Position numbers and translations under genes: made by a program. Of a stretch of DNA of 64,000 bases, positions 25,146-34,542 are shown piece by piece (position 1 is the stretch's first letter; every line of letters begins with the position of its first letter). The stretch covers positions 186,001 to 250,000 of the forward strand of contig NZ_QSNT01000002.1 of NCBI RefSeq assembly GCF_009498525.1. The letters are read 5' to 3'. Origin of the DNA: Rhizobium sp. ICMP 5592. GTDB taxonomy: Bacteria > Pseudomonadota > Alphaproteobacteria > Rhizobiales > Rhizobiaceae. The notes beneath the pieces were generated by a model. That model worked only from the letters and a program-made list of their open reading frames with translations. It did no database searches and was not told the origin of the DNA.

Positions 25146-26420
25146 TCAGGTGCCGTAATTTACAGTGTTATCATCCTTTTTTGAAGCCTCGCTGCGTGCA
25201 AGCGACATGCTCTCCGGCGTGATCATCTGCGCGTTCGCCGACGGCATGGTTGTATAGGCGTCGCGATCACCCGCCGGCTTTGCCGCGCGCTGCCGGCTGC
25301 GGAAGACCGCATAGGCGGTGATCAGCACATGCGCGACAGCGGTGACGAAGAACAGTGCGTAAGGGCCGATGGTCGACATGACCGGGCCGCCGAGTGTCGG
25401 GCCGATGATCGTGCCGATGCCATAGAGCAGTAGCAGGCCGCCGGAAACCTTGACGTAATCCTCCGGCGCGGCGAAGTCATTGGCATGGGCGACGGCGATC
25501 GGATAGAGCGTGTTGGCGACGGCGCCATAGATCACCACCATGGCAATCAGGAAATGCGGGTTGCCCGGCTTCACCAGGAAGAGCAGCAGGCCGTCGAGCG
25601 CGGCGACGGCGGCCATGCCGGCCAGCACGTAGCGGCGGTCGATGCGGTCGGAGAGGCGTCCGGCCGGAAACTGCATCACTGCACCGGCAAAGATGGTCGA
25701 GCTCATCATCAAGGCGATATTGCTATCGGAGAGACCGGCATTGGCGCCGAAGACGGCGCCGAGCGTGCCGTAGGCGCCGTTGGCGATGCCGACCAGCAGG
25801 ATGCCGAGGGAGGCGACTGGCGAATTGCGATAGAGCGCCTTCAGGTCAAGGCTGACGGTTTTCAACGGCTGAGGCGAGGCGGCGGTCGACAGCGTCGTCG
25901 GCAGCATGGCGACGCAGTAGCAAATGCCGCAGACCATGAAGAGGATGGGCGTGTGGATGTCGGCGAAGGGAACCATCATCTGGCCGGCAACGGCGCCGAT
26001 CAGGGTAATGCCGATATAGAGCGAGAAGATCGCGCCGCGGCTCTCATTGGTGGCGCGCTCGTTGAGCCAGCTTTCGATGATCATTGAGGTGCCGGCGGTG
26101 CAGAAGCCGGTGACGGCGCGCAAGGCCACCCACCAGACGGGATCGACGATGATGCCGGTGAGGAGCGCGATGATGGCGATGACCGAGACGAAACCTGAGA
26201 AAGCGCGGACATGACCGATGCGCCGGACGAGCTTCGGCGCCGTCAGGCAGCCGAGCACGAAGCCGGTGGCCCAGGTCGTGCCCAAAAGGCCGAGCGTCGT
26301 CGTGGCATAGCCTTCGGCGGTGCCGCGCACCGGCAGCAACAGGCCGTGCAGGCCATTTCCCGTGAACAGGAAGAGTGTGCCGAAAAGCAGAGCGAGAACG
26401 GGCAGGATATTTCTTTTCAT
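25146..26420 (-). CDS. MFS transporter
   Basis: 424 residues with about twelve membrane helices and the loop 2-3 region KLVRRIGHVRAF; second-half repeat GRLSDRIDRRYVLAG. The C-terminal ~35 residues are hydrophilic. It resembles the YcaD-like branch of the major facilitator superfamily. Substrate unknown. Followed by DUF1192. Confidence 0.87.
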   Translation of the reverse strand: MKRNILPVLALLFGTLFLFTGNGLHGLLLPVRGTAEGYATTTLGLLGTTWATGFVLGCLTAPKLVRRIGHVRAFSGFVSVIAIIALLTGIIVDPVWWVALRAVTGFCTAGTSMIIESWLNERATNESRGAIFSLYIGITLIGAVAGQMMVPFADIHTPILFMVCGICYCVAMLPTTLSTAASPQPLKTVSLDLKALYRNSPVASLGILLVGIANGAYGTLGAVFGANAGLSDSNIALMMSSTIFAGAVMQFPAGRLSDRIDRRYVLAGMAAVAALDGLLLFLVKPGNPHFLIAMVVIYGAVANTLYPIAVAHANDFAAPEDYVKVSGGLLLLYGIGTIIGPTLGGPVMSTIGPYALFFVTAVAHVLITAYAVFRSRQRAAKPAGDRDAYTTMPSANAQMITPESMSLARSEASKKDDNTVNYGT

Positions 26421-26568
26421 GTCCCTACTTTCATGCGGCTCCGCTTAAAGAACCGATAAGGCAGGAACCGAGTCCTGCCAGTTTTCGCTATTGATTGTGC
26501 CCCGGATTGCCGCTATCGGCGTGTAGAAACAGTCTGTTGGCGCGGAAAGATGTCCGTCCTATGACGAT

Positions 26569-26619
26569 TAGAGCATGATCGCGAAAACTGCGCAGTGGTT
26601 TTTGAAGGGGTCGTGCTCA
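26569..26619. repeat. Rhizobial intergenic palindromic repeat (degenerate copy)
   Basis: Starts TAGAGCATGATCGCGAAAA and ends GGGGTCGTGCTC, so the ends are inverted (GAGCATGATC against GGGTCGTGCTC) and an inner GAAAACTGCG/CAGTGGTTTTT dyad is nested. This is the layout of the roughly 50-bp GAGCATGATC palindromes spread through Rhizobium genomes. Confidence 0.6.
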
Positions 26620-26645
26620 CTCTTGCGCAAACGGGGAAAAATACC

Positions 26646-26807
26646 GTGACAAAAGTGATCGCGGTGCTGCTGATGCTGGCCATGGCGGTGCAGATCATCA
26701 AGCCGCTCGGGCTCCCGGGCCTCAAGCGGCGTGTTGATTTCTGGAAGATCGCCATCATCGCCTTTGCGGTCTGGACCATCGCGCTGATCATCAACGAGAC
26801 GTTTTAG
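26646..26807 (+). CDS. Small two-helix membrane protein
   Basis: 53 residues from a GTG start: MTKVIAVLLMLAMAVQIIKP, a basic loop LPGLKRR, then IAIIAFAVWTIALII. Two hydrophobic helices joined by a positively charged turn. ACGGGGAAAA upstream may act as the ribosome-binding site. No family recognised. It is immediately preceded by a palindromic repeat. Modest confidence because of its size. Confidence 0.6.
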   Translation: MTKVIAVLLMLAMAVQIIKPLGLPGLKRRVDFWKIAIIAFAVWTIALIINETF

Positions 26808-26859
26808 CGCACCATCCCGAAAGCCCCTCTATCGGCCTTTGCGAAGGCCTATCCGTGGC

Positions 26860-27777
26860 TCAAAATGCGATTTGGCCACGCATGACGCTGACGCACTGGC
26901 CGGAGAGGAAGGCGTCCGTAACAATGCCGCCGGATTTCCTGATATCGAGACCGATAAGGCTGCGCCGGCCCATTTCCACGCCCTGTTCGATGATGATCTG
27001 CGTTTCGATGTCGGCTTGGGGCAGCAGCGAGGTGAGGTAGGCGCCGAGTGCGGCCGAGGCGCTGCCGGTTGCGGGATCTTCGTTGACATTGTCCAGCGGC
27101 GCGAACATGCGGGCGCGGATATGCCAGGGCTTGTCGGCCGAGCGGGTATAGAGGAACAGCGAAAAGCCGGTCTTGTCTTCCTTATGACGAGTTGCCGCTT
27201 CCGCGAAGATGGCGGCGTTCGGGCGTGCCTTGCCGAGTGTTTCGAGACTATCCAATTCCGCGAAGGCAAACGGCAGGCCGACGGAGGCGAAGGTCGGGGC
27301 ATGTGTCGTGTACTGAATGGATCCGGGCTCGACCTGGATGCAGCGGGCGATAAGGTTGCCGGCTACAGCGTCGCCGATTTGCAACTTGCCCGGCGCCCGT
27401 ATTTTCGCGCCGCTGACGTCGTTGCCTGTGCGAAGAAGCTGCACATCCACGAGCCCGGCCTCCTCCTCGAAGATCAGCCTGTCACCAGGCAGTTTTCCGA
27501 AGATCTCTACCTGCTGGCCAAGCACGAAAGCGGTGCCGACATTTGGATGGCCGGCGAACGGGATTTCGGCGGTGGGGGTGAAGATGCGGACGCGTGCTGT
27601 ATGCTCTGGATTTTCGGGCGGCAGCACGAAGGTCGTTTCGGAATAGTTGAACTCGGTCGCGATCTTCTGCATCGCCGCGTCGCTCAAGCCCCGCGCATCT
27701 GGAATGACAGCCAGCGGATTGCCGGCAAAACGCTCGGAGGTGAAGACGTCGGTGGTGATGTAGGCGATGGTGTTCAT
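26860..27777 (-). CDS. PhzF-family isomerase
   Basis: 305 residues from MNTIAYITTDVF; an in-frame ATG at 27798 is less likely. PhzF diaminopimelate-epimerase-like fold: YSETTFVLPP (catalytic Glu), RIFTPTAEIPFAGHPNVGTA and the second-half NEDPATGSASAALGAYL motif. Family members isomerise small cyclic or amino-acid-derived substrates; no phenazine genes are nearby, so the substrate is unknown. Confidence 0.92.
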   Translation of the reverse strand: MNTIAYITTDVFTSERFAGNPLAVIPDARGLSDAAMQKIATEFNYSETTFVLPPENPEHTARVRIFTPTAEIPFAGHPNVGTAFVLGQQVEIFGKLPGDRLIFEEEAGLVDVQLLRTGNDVSGAKIRAPGKLQIGDAVAGNLIARCIQVEPGSIQYTTHAPTFASVGLPFAFAELDSLETLGKARPNAAIFAEAATRHKEDKTGFSLFLYTRSADKPWHIRARMFAPLDNVNEDPATGSASAALGAYLTSLLPQADIETQIIIEQGVEMGRRSLIGLDIRKSGGIVTDAFLSGQCVSVMRGQIAF

Positions 27778-27913
27778 GGTGGCTCCCGATGTTTTCATAG
27801 GATTGCCACGGATATAGCCGCGGCTCGGCCATGGCTTAAAGTTCGAACTTGTGCTGGTGACAACTTCTGGTCATCCGCCCAATTCAAAGAAGACCTGAAC
27901 GCAGGTAGGGGAG

Positions 27914-28294
27914 CTACCTTTCAGCGGCATGGCTTATCGAAAATTGCCTCGCGGCCATTAAGACAGGCATGAGCCCTCGGCCCGCATCGGTAAGCTGATA
28001 TTCGACGCGGGGCGGCTGCTCGCCAAAGTCTCGCCTATCAACAAGGCGATCATTCTCAAGCTCCCGCAGATGTTGCGTGAGCATTTTCTGCGAAATGCCA
28101 GGCATGTCCCGTCTCAATTGCGAGGTCCGCATCGATGGTTCCGCGAAGAGGCGGAACAGGATCGGAAGCTTCCAGCGTCCGCTGATCATCCGAAGCATCC
28201 TTGTGACATGCGCCACGGACCCGTCTGGGCCAAGGCATACTGACCGCTCTTCGCGTTCTACAGGCACTTTAAAGTGCGTAATTGTCTCGATCAT
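27914..28294 (-). CDS. HxlR-family transcriptional regulator
   Basis: 126 residues from MIETITHFKVP. HxlR winged HTH: ISGRWKLPILFRLFAEPSMRTSQLRRDMPGISQKMLTQHL; cysteine in RSVCLGPDG. Divergent from an SDR gene at 28342 with only 47 bp between, containing an inverted repeat. It probably represses that gene and itself. Confidence 0.92.
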   Translation of the reverse strand: MIETITHFKVPVEREERSVCLGPDGSVAHVTRMLRMISGRWKLPILFRLFAEPSMRTSQLRRDMPGISQKMLTQHLRELENDRLVDRRDFGEQPPRVEYQLTDAGRGLMPVLMAARQFSISHAAER

Positions 28295-28313
28295 CGTTCT
28301 GTTCTTTTGTGAA

Positions 28314-28335
28314 GTACCGACTTCAAGATAGGTAC
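28314..28335. promoter_or_regulatory. Candidate HxlR operator
   Basis: Inverted repeat GTACC-N12-GGTAC in the 47-bp gap between the divergent HxlR and SDR genes. It would overlap both promoters. Confidence 0.5.
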
Positions 28336-28341
28336 CACGCA

Positions 28342-29151
28342 ATGGATTTGAAACTGGATGGGAAGACAGCGCTCGTCACCGGGAGCAGCAAGGGCATAGG
28401 GGAAGCGATCGCCAGAGGGCTTGCTCGTGAGAAAGTGGTCGTCGTTGTCCACGGTCGCGACAGAGTACAGACCGAGCGGGTCGCCCATGACATCATCACT
28501 GAAGGAGGGCGTGCCCATTCCATTCTCGGAGACCTGACAATTGATGACGACGTGCGGCGGATCGTCGACGAGGCACAAGCGCTTGCCGGCCCGATAGACA
28601 TCGTGATCAACAATGCCGGTGGTTCAGGTGAGGTGGAGGACTGGACGAACAGCCGGCCCGCTTCATGGGCGTCCGCCTACGACCGTAATGTTCTTGCTGC
28701 CATGAGGGTAACGACCCTGCTGCTACCGAGAATGCGGCAAGCCAAGTGGGGACGGGTCGTCAACATTTCGAGCCTAGCTGGTTTGATGCCACCAGCCTCC
28801 AGGCCAGATTATTCCGCTTGCAAGGCCGCGATGAATGCAATGACGGTCTCTATGGCGAAAGCGGTCGCGGCTGATGGCGTCACAGTGAATACCGTATCGC
28901 CAGGCACCATACACAGCGCCAGGCTGGAGGTCCGGTTTCGCGAGCTTGCGGTCGAGAAAGGACTTGCGGAAGACGCTGCATGGGAGACAATCGAGCAAGC
29001 CGTGCTACCGATGTTCGCCCAAGTCCCGGTCGGTCGCGTGGGAACTCTCGAGGAGATAGCCGATGCTGTTTCGTTCCTCGTCAGTCCGCGAGCCGCGTAC
29101 ATCACTGGCGGTAATCTAAGGCTCGACGGCGGAATGCTGCCGACCATCTAG
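28342..29151 (+). CDS. SDR-family oxidoreductase
   Basis: 269 residues, classical short-chain dehydrogenase: cofactor motif TGSSKGIG, NNAGG, catalytic Ser in VNISSLAG, and YSACK. C-terminal GGNLRLDGGM. Oxidises or reduces an alcohol or ketone with NAD(P)(H). Start ATG at 28342. Divergent from an HxlR regulator, so probably induced by its effector. Confidence 0.92.
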   Translation: MDLKLDGKTALVTGSSKGIGEAIARGLAREKVVVVVHGRDRVQTERVAHDIITEGGRAHSILGDLTIDDDVRRIVDEAQALAGPIDIVINNAGGSGEVEDWTNSRPASWASAYDRNVLAAMRVTTLLLPRMRQAKWGRVVNISSLAGLMPPASRPDYSACKAAMNAMTVSMAKAVAADGVTVNTVSPGTIHSARLEVRFRELAVEKGLAEDAAWETIEQAVLPMFAQVPVGRVGTLEEIADAVSFLVSPRAAYITGGNLRLDGGMLPTI

Positions 29152-29221
29152 GAGGAATTGGTTGGCGATGCCCGCTGTGGCTGGATGAGAGCCTTTCCAG
29201 GCGTATATCACTCCATTAAAT

Positions 29222-29253
29222 AAAAAAGCCCCGACCGCATCGCGATCGGAGCT
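29222..29253 (-). terminator. Intrinsic terminator of fba
   Basis: Minus-strand hairpin AGCTCCGATCGC with GCGGTCGGGGCT (two G-U pairs), followed by six T. It lies 28 bp past the fba stop. The pairing is only good on the minus strand. Confidence 0.85.
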
Positions 29254-29280
29254 TTCTGTTCATTCGAACACTACTTCAGA

Positions 29281-30303
29281 TCAAGCAGCCTTTTCGCTGT
29301 TCTTGGTCCAGCTGCCCTTGGCGGCGAGGTAGTTCATCTCGGCGCGGTGGGTGAAGGCGCGCTGGCCGGCGGCGACGTTTTCCGCCTTGCCGTCCCATGC
29401 CTTCAGCGCGGCGTCCTGCAGTGCGCGGCCGTAGGAGAAGGTGACGTGCCAGGGCAGGTCGTAGCCGTTGATGGCGGAGAGATGCGCGGTTGCTTCTTCC
29501 GCCGACTGACCGCCGGAGAGGAAGGCGATGCCCGGAACGGCGGAAGGAACGGTTTCCTTCAGCACCTTGACGGTGCGCTCAGCAACCTGCTCGACCGATG
29601 CCTTGCGCAGCTTCTTGCCGTCGATGACCATGCTTGGCTTCAGGATCATGCCCTCAAGGCTGACGCGGGCTTCGGCGAGCTCCTGGAAGACGATCTGCAG
29701 CGTCCAGCGGGTGACTTCCTCGCTGCGGTCGAGATCCTGTGTGCCCGGAACGCCGTCCATCAGAACTTCCGGCTCGACGATCGGCACGATCTTCGCCTGC
29801 TGGCAAAGCGCGGCATAACGGGCGAGTGCATGGGCGTTGGCCTTGATGGCGCCGTAGGTCGGCAGCGCGTCGGAAATGGAGATCACGCCGCGCCACTTGG
29901 CGAAGCGGGCGCCGGCGTCATAATATTTCGCCAGGCGGTCGGCGAGGCCATCGAGGCCTTCGGTGACGGTTTCGCCCGGGAAGGCGGCCAGCGGCTTGGC
30001 GCCGGTATCGACCTTGATGCCGGGAATACCGCCAGCGGCCTTGATGATGTCGACGAAGGGCGTGCCATTTGCAGCCTTCTGGAAGAGGGTTTCCTCATAG
30101 AGGATGACGCCGGAGATGTATTTCTTCATCGCGTCGTCGGAGCGGAAGAGCATTTCACGGTAATCGCGGCGGCTCTCCTCGGTGGAAGCGAGAGAGATCG
30201 CGTCGAAGCGCTTCTTGATCGTGGCGGTGGATTCGTCAGCTGCCAAGAGGCCTTTGCCATCGGCAACCATCTTTACGGCAATGTCTTCAAGTCTTTCGCT
30301 CAT
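29281..30303 (-). CDS. fba: Fructose-bisphosphate aldolase, class I
   Basis: Splits fructose-1,6-bisphosphate into DHAP and glyceraldehyde-3-phosphate by a Schiff-base mechanism. 340 residues; GKGLLAADESTATIKKRF at the N-terminus, ILKPSMV (Schiff-base lysine region) and AFLSGGQSAEEA are the class I landmarks. No class II zinc motif. Last gene of the minus-strand carbon block; a perfect 16-bp palindrome lies about 115 bp upstream and may be a control site. Confidence 0.95.
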   Translation of the reverse strand: MSERLEDIAVKMVADGKGLLAADESTATIKKRFDAISLASTEESRRDYREMLFRSDDAMKKYISGVILYEETLFQKAANGTPFVDIIKAAGGIPGIKVDTGAKPLAAFPGETVTEGLDGLADRLAKYYDAGARFAKWRGVISISDALPTYGAIKANAHALARYAALCQQAKIVPIVEPEVLMDGVPGTQDLDRSEEVTRWTLQIVFQELAEARVSLEGMILKPSMVIDGKKLRKASVEQVAERTVKVLKETVPSAVPGIAFLSGGQSAEEATAHLSAINGYDLPWHVTFSYGRALQDAALKAWDGKAENVAAGQRAFTHRAEMNYLAAKGSWTKNSEKAA

Positions 30304-30415
30304 TTTTCGTTCTCCAAGGCGTTTTCTGTCGGCGACGAGATCAATATAGGTCGGCGATAACAGAAGTATATGAGGAGGGAAATGCTCAGCTAAGCTATTG
30401 AAACGATTGAATTGA

Positions 30416-30431
30416 TTTCAAACGTTTGAAA
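30416..30431. promoter_or_regulatory. Perfect 16-bp palindrome upstream of fba
   Basis: TTTCAAACGTTTGAAA, fully symmetrical with a central CG, in the pgk-fba intergenic region. This form is typical of LacI-family operators. A related asymmetrical sequence (TTGAAACGATTGAA) lies 5 bp away at 30398-30411. Confidence 0.5.
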
Positions 30432-30459
30432 GTTTGTGTGATGATCCTACCATCTTGTG

Positions 30460-30490
30460 GAAAGCCGCGAAAGTTTTGGCTTTCGCGGCC
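30460..30490 (-). terminator. Terminator of pgk
   Basis: Ten-bp perfect stem GCCGCGAAAG/CTTTCGCGGC (30464-30473 with 30480-30489), 6-base loop, TTTCC next on the minus strand; 25 bp past the pgk stop. Confidence 0.75.
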
Positions 30491-30514
30491 CTTCCCGTCT
30501 TCAAATGTTGCTGC

Positions 30515-31717
30515 TTACCTGGCGGACTGAAGAATGGCCACGCCCGGCAGAACCTTGCCTTCCATCCATTCGAGGAAAGCGCCGCCCGCCGTCGAAACAT
30601 AGGTGAAATCGTCGGCAACGCCGGCGTGGTTCAGCGCGGAGACGGTATCGCCGCCGCCGGCAACCGAGGTGAGCTTGCCGGCGCTGGTGCGTTCGGCCGC
30701 ATATTGGGCGGCCGCAACGGTGGCGGCGTCGAAGGGGGTGATTTCGAAAGCGCCGAGCGGGCCGTTCCAGACCAGCGTCGTGGACCCCTCGATGATTTTC
30801 TTCACGGCTTCGACCGACTTCGGGCCGACATCGAGCACCATGGCGTCGGCTGGAATGGCATCGATTGCGACCACCTCGTTGGCGGCACCTGCCTTGAACT
30901 CGCGGGCGACAACGCCGTCCGTCGGGAGGACGATCTGGCAGTTCGAGGCTTTGGCTTCAGCGATGATCTGCTTGGCGGTCTCCGCGAGATCATGCTCGCA
31001 GAGCGACTTGCCGACATCAATGCCGTTGGCGGCGAGGAAGGTGTTAGCCATGCCGCCGCCGATCACCAGCGCATCGACCTTGTGGACCAGGTTCTTCAGG
31101 AGGTCGATCTTGGAAGAGACCTTGGCGCCGCCGACGATGGCGACGACCGGACGGACCGGATTGCCGAGACCCTTTTCCAGTGCCGTGAGTTCACCCTGCA
31201 TGGTGCGGCCGGCATAGGCGGGCAGGAGGTGGGCGAGACCCTCCGTCGAGGAATGGGCGCGGTGGGCGGCCGAGAAGGCGTCGTTGACGTAAAGATCGCC
31301 ATTGGCGGCCAGCGCCTTGGTGAAGGCCGCGTCGTTCTTTTCTTCTTCCTTATGGAAGCGAGTGTTTTCGAGCAGCAGGATATCGCCGTTGCCCATCTTG
31401 GCGACGGCTTCGGCTGCCGGAGCACCGATGCAATCGGAAGCGAAGAGAACGGCGTGATCGAGCACTTCCTCGACGGCCGGAATGATCAGGGACAGCGACA
31501 GATCCGGCGACGGGCCATCCTTCGGGCGGCCGAAATGGGCAAGCAGGATGACCTTGGCGCCCTTGCCGGACAATTCGAGGATCGTCGGGGCGACGCGCTC
31601 GATACGGGTCGCGTCGGTGACCTTGCCGTCCTTGACCGGCACGTTGAGATCGACGCGCACGAGCACGCGCTTGCCGGTGATGTCGGTGAGATCGTCGAGG
31701 GTTTTGAAGGCTGCCAT
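30515..31717 (-). CDS. pgk: Phosphoglycerate kinase
   Basis: 1,3-bisphosphoglycerate + ADP to 3-phosphoglycerate + ATP. 400 residues, standard length: [11 protein letters not shown] at the N-terminus, HFGRPK, and GGGDTVSAL near the C-terminus. Start at 31717 (MAAFKTLDD) has GGGGAGG-type SD upstream; a longer frame exists. Transcribed with the central-carbon block but separated from the antiporter gene by 73 bp and followed by its own terminator. Confidence 0.97.
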   Translation of the reverse strand: MAAFKTLDDLTDITGKRVLVRVDLNVPVKDGKVTDATRIERVAPTILELSGKGAKVILLAHFGRPKDGPSPDLSLSLIIPAVEEVLDHAVLFASDCIGAPAAEAVAKMGNGDILLLENTRFHKEEEKNDAAFTKALAANGDLYVNDAFSAAHRAHSSTEGLAHLLPAYAGRTMQGELTALEKGLGNPVRPVVAIVGGAKVSSKIDLLKNLVHKVDALVIGGGMANTFLAANGIDVGKSLCEHDLAETAKQIIAEAKASNCQIVLPTDGVVAREFKAGAANEVVAIDAIPADAMVLDVGPKSVEAVKKIIEGSTTLVWNGPLGAFEITPFDAATVAAAQYAAERTSAGKLTSVAGGGDTVSALNHAGVADDFTYVSTAGGAFLEWMEGKVLPGVAILQSAR

Positions 31718-31790
31718 GGGGAGGAATCCAATGTTGTTGATGGCGTAAAGTGCGCCGACCATACTACGGATGATGTGAGACGCAAGGCGG

Positions 31791-33620
31791 TCAGGCGTCG
31801 TTTTTGCCGACCTCTTCGGTGCGCTCCCGGCGCTTGCGCAGGTACCCGCGAATGCCGTTGAGGATGTCGTGCAGATTGACGAAAATCGGCAGAGCCGTTG
31901 CCGGTTCCAGCGCTTCCAGCGACATGCCGACGGACTGGATATGGTCGTTTTCGTCGAGATCGCGGACGATCAGGATGATCTCGCCGAGACGGACACGGTC
32001 GGCATAGTCGGCCTTGCCGCCGAGGCGCTGGCGCATCAGTTCGGCGATTGTCAGACCCTTTTCCTGTTCGCTCAGAAGTCCCGGCCCGTAGGCGGCGTCG
32101 AGATCAGAGGCCGGGCGCAGTGGCGAGATCGAGAAGGCGCCGAAGAAATCGGTATCTTCCGGATCGACCGGGGCGCGGCTGGCAAAGAGACGGTCGAGAA
32201 GACGTGAATAGCTCGGGGTAACGAAGAGATAGACGAGATCGTTTTCGCGCAGGCGGCCGGCATATTGATAGCGCATCGATTTGCCGTCGCGCACGACGAG
32301 CGACGGCATGGCCCAGCGCGGAATGCGCTCGCCGCGCAGGACCGGGCTGTCCTTGACGACGCGGTAGGAGAGCAGTTCGTGATTAGCTGCGCCCGGCAGG
32401 TCGACCTCGACCTTGTCGACCGCGCCCATGCGCGGCGGCACGATGAGGCCGAGCCGGCGCGCCATCGGCTTGATCGTCCAGCCCTGGAGGAGCAGCGACA
32501 CCAGCACGACGATGAAGGCGACGTTGAAATAGGTCTGGCCGGCTTCGAGATTGCCGAGGATCGGCATGATGGCGAGCAGGATGGAGACGGCTCCGCGCAG
32601 GCCCACCCAGGCGACGAAGCCGGTTTCCCGCTGCGTATAGTCGAAGGGCAGCAGGCAGAGCCAGACGGCGATCGGCCGGGCGACGAAGATCAGGAACAGG
32701 GCCAGCGCCACGGCGGGAATGGCGATCGCCGGAAATTGCGATGGCGTGGCGAGGAGGCCGAGAACGAGGAACATTATGATCTGCGCCAGCCACGTCATGC
32801 CGTCCTGGAAGCGCTTGATTGAGGCCGAAGCGGGCATCTTGCGATTGCCGGCGTAGATGCCGGCGACGTAGACCGCGAGAAAGCCGCTGCCGCCGACAGC
32901 ACCCGTGAAGGAGAAGACGAGGAGGGCGAGCGCCAGCACGAAGATCGGCGTCAAGCCGCGGTCGGTCTCCAGATTACTGACGATCAGCACGATCATCATG
33001 CCGCCGAGCAGGCCGAGAATCACGCCGAGGCCCATCTGCTGGATGAAGGTAGCAAGCATGGTGAGGTTAATGCCGCCATAGCCTTCGCCGTTTGCCAGTA
33101 CTTCGACGAGCGCCAGCGTCAGGAAGATCGCCATCGGGTCGTTGGTGCCGGATTCGACCTCCAGCGTGGAGCGCACCTTGTCGCGGATGTTGATGCCGCC
33201 GATGCGCAGCAGGAAGAAGACGGCCGCCGCATCGGTCGAGGCGACGATCGAGCCGAGCAGCAGGCCCTGCAGCCAGGTGAAGCCGAGCAGCCAGGTAGCC
33301 GCAAGGCCGAACAGTGCCGCCGTCACGACAACGCCGAGGGAGGCTATGGTCAATGCCGGTGCTGCTGCGAGTTTGAAGGCCTGGATCGGCGTGCCATAAC
33401 CGGAATCAAAGAGGATGACGGCAAGGGCGAGGGAGCCAAGAATATAGGCGAGATAGTTGTTGGAGAATTCGATGCCGAGCCCATCCGTGCCGGCCAGCAG
33501 GCCGATCACCAGGAAGAGCAGCAGCAACGGCGCGCCGAAACGGAAGGCAAGCAGGCTCGAGAAGGCCGCGATCAGGATCAGAACCGTGCACACCAGCACG
33601 ATGACGTAAAATGCCTCCAC
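31791..33620 (-). CDS. CPA1 potassium/proton antiporter (CvrA/NhaP2-like)
   Basis: 609 residues: about twelve membrane helices (1-390) with the ND-type transport core in [10 protein letters not shown] and [11 protein letters not shown], then a TrkA_C-like domain (about 410-480) and a CorC/HlyC-like C-terminal domain (about 500-585). Exchanges K+ (or Na+) for H+ at the inner membrane, with cytoplasmic domains sensing nucleotide or ligand. It lies between DUF1089 and pgk on the same strand; I have no evidence it is cotranscribed. Confidence 0.88.
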   Translation of the reverse strand: MEAFYVIVLVCTVLILIAAFSSLLAFRFGAPLLLLFLVIGLLAGTDGLGIEFSNNYLAYILGSLALAVILFDSGYGTPIQAFKLAAAPALTIASLGVVVTAALFGLAATWLLGFTWLQGLLLGSIVASTDAAAVFFLLRIGGINIRDKVRSTLEVESGTNDPMAIFLTLALVEVLANGEGYGGINLTMLATFIQQMGLGVILGLLGGMMIVLIVSNLETDRGLTPIFVLALALLVFSFTGAVGGSGFLAVYVAGIYAGNRKMPASASIKRFQDGMTWLAQIIMFLVLGLLATPSQFPAIAIPAVALALFLIFVARPIAVWLCLLPFDYTQRETGFVAWVGLRGAVSILLAIMPILGNLEAGQTYFNVAFIVVLVSLLLQGWTIKPMARRLGLIVPPRMGAVDKVEVDLPGAANHELLSYRVVKDSPVLRGERIPRWAMPSLVVRDGKSMRYQYAGRLRENDLVYLFVTPSYSRLLDRLFASRAPVDPEDTDFFGAFSISPLRPASDLDAAYGPGLLSEQEKGLTIAELMRQRLGGKADYADRVRLGEIILIVRDLDENDHIQSVGMSLEALEPATALPIFVNLHDILNGIRGYLRKRRERTEEVGKNDA

Positions 33621-33955
33621 TCGTTTCCCCTTTCCGTACGCCCCTGCGCGGGCTGAAAGCCCGGATCGATCGCAATTCTCCCCCCGCCATCCAGTATGCT
33701 GTCGCGCAGTTTGAAATTAGTAAAACAAATATTGTAGGGGAGGGCGCCAGGATCGAAACCCGCTCCGATGACTGCGACTTCATGGTGTGATGCGCTTCGC
33801 CAGAACGACGAATCGGCTCCGGAATGCCTGAGGAGAATTCCTATCAAAAATTTATAGGTAAATCTGGACCAGAGCAGGGCAGGAGAGGGAAAGATTCGGG
33901 CGGATCGGAGGAATAATGCAGGCCATGCGCCACTGCCCGCGATATCCGCAGAGGA
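33621..33955. other. 335-bp intergenic region
   Basis: Between the DUF1089 stop and the antiporter start. It contains the probable antiporter promoter region and a small hairpin CGGGC-TGAAA-GCCCG at 33648-33662. I see no supported gene. Confidence 0.5.
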
Positions 33956-34540
33956 TCAAAGATCCACGCGCTTGAAGTAGATCGAATAGTCGATCACCAG
34001 GCCGTCCGCATCGACGGGCAGGTCGACGGTGAAAACCCTGTCTTCGGCGCCGTAGCGATAGAGCTTTTCCGGGGTGATGCAGGTGTAGCGCTGGCCATCC
34101 CGCACGGGCTCGAAGCTGTCGAAGGGGATGTAGAGCATGGAGAGCTTCACCGTTCCGTCTTCCGGTCCAAGCTCGAGCCGGCGGATCGGCAGGGTGTTGG
34201 TGAAGGGCGAACCGTAGAGATCGATATCGATGCAGCCGTCGAATTGCGGCAGGGCAAGACCGTCTTCGGTTTGCCAACGACCCTTGCCGTCCGACAAGAG
34301 GGCAAGGCGCCGGCCGTCTGTGGTTTCGACCGAGAAGGATAGGACGGCCCAGTCGGCCGTGCAGTCGATGCGATAGAAAACGCCGTAGGGTGAGCCGCCA
34401 CGGCCACCGATAATGGTGCCACAGGCGCGAATGGCGGCGCCGGTGGCAGAATTGATGGGAGCGATCGTTAGATGCTCCAGTCCGTCTCCTTCCAGCGGAC
34501 GCCAGCGAACTGTCGTCGGAAGGAGAGGGCGGAAGGCCAT
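33956..34540 (-). CDS. Putative glycolipid-binding domain protein (DUF1089)
   Basis: 194 residues from MAFRPLLPTT. Beta-rich, with LSFSVETTDGRRLALLSDGKGRW and IDLYGSPFTNTLPIRRL, matching my memory of the DUF1089/glycolipid-binding family. No signal peptide, so probably cytoplasmic. Starts 2 bp after the gap stop and is therefore probably translated from the gap transcript. Function unknown. Confidence 0.78.
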   Translation of the reverse strand: MAFRPLLPTTVRWRPLEGDGLEHLTIAPINSATGAAIRACGTIIGGRGGSPYGVFYRIDCTADWAVLSFSVETTDGRRLALLSDGKGRWQTEDGLALPQFDGCIDIDLYGSPFTNTLPIRRLELGPEDGTVKLSMLYIPFDSFEPVRDGQRYTCITPEKLYRYGAEDRVFTVDLPVDADGLVIDYSIYFKRVDL

Positions 34541-34542
34541 GA

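Noticed and set aside
30434..31861. 475-codon plus-strand frame opposite pgk
   Set aside because: Antisense shadow; pgk is certain.
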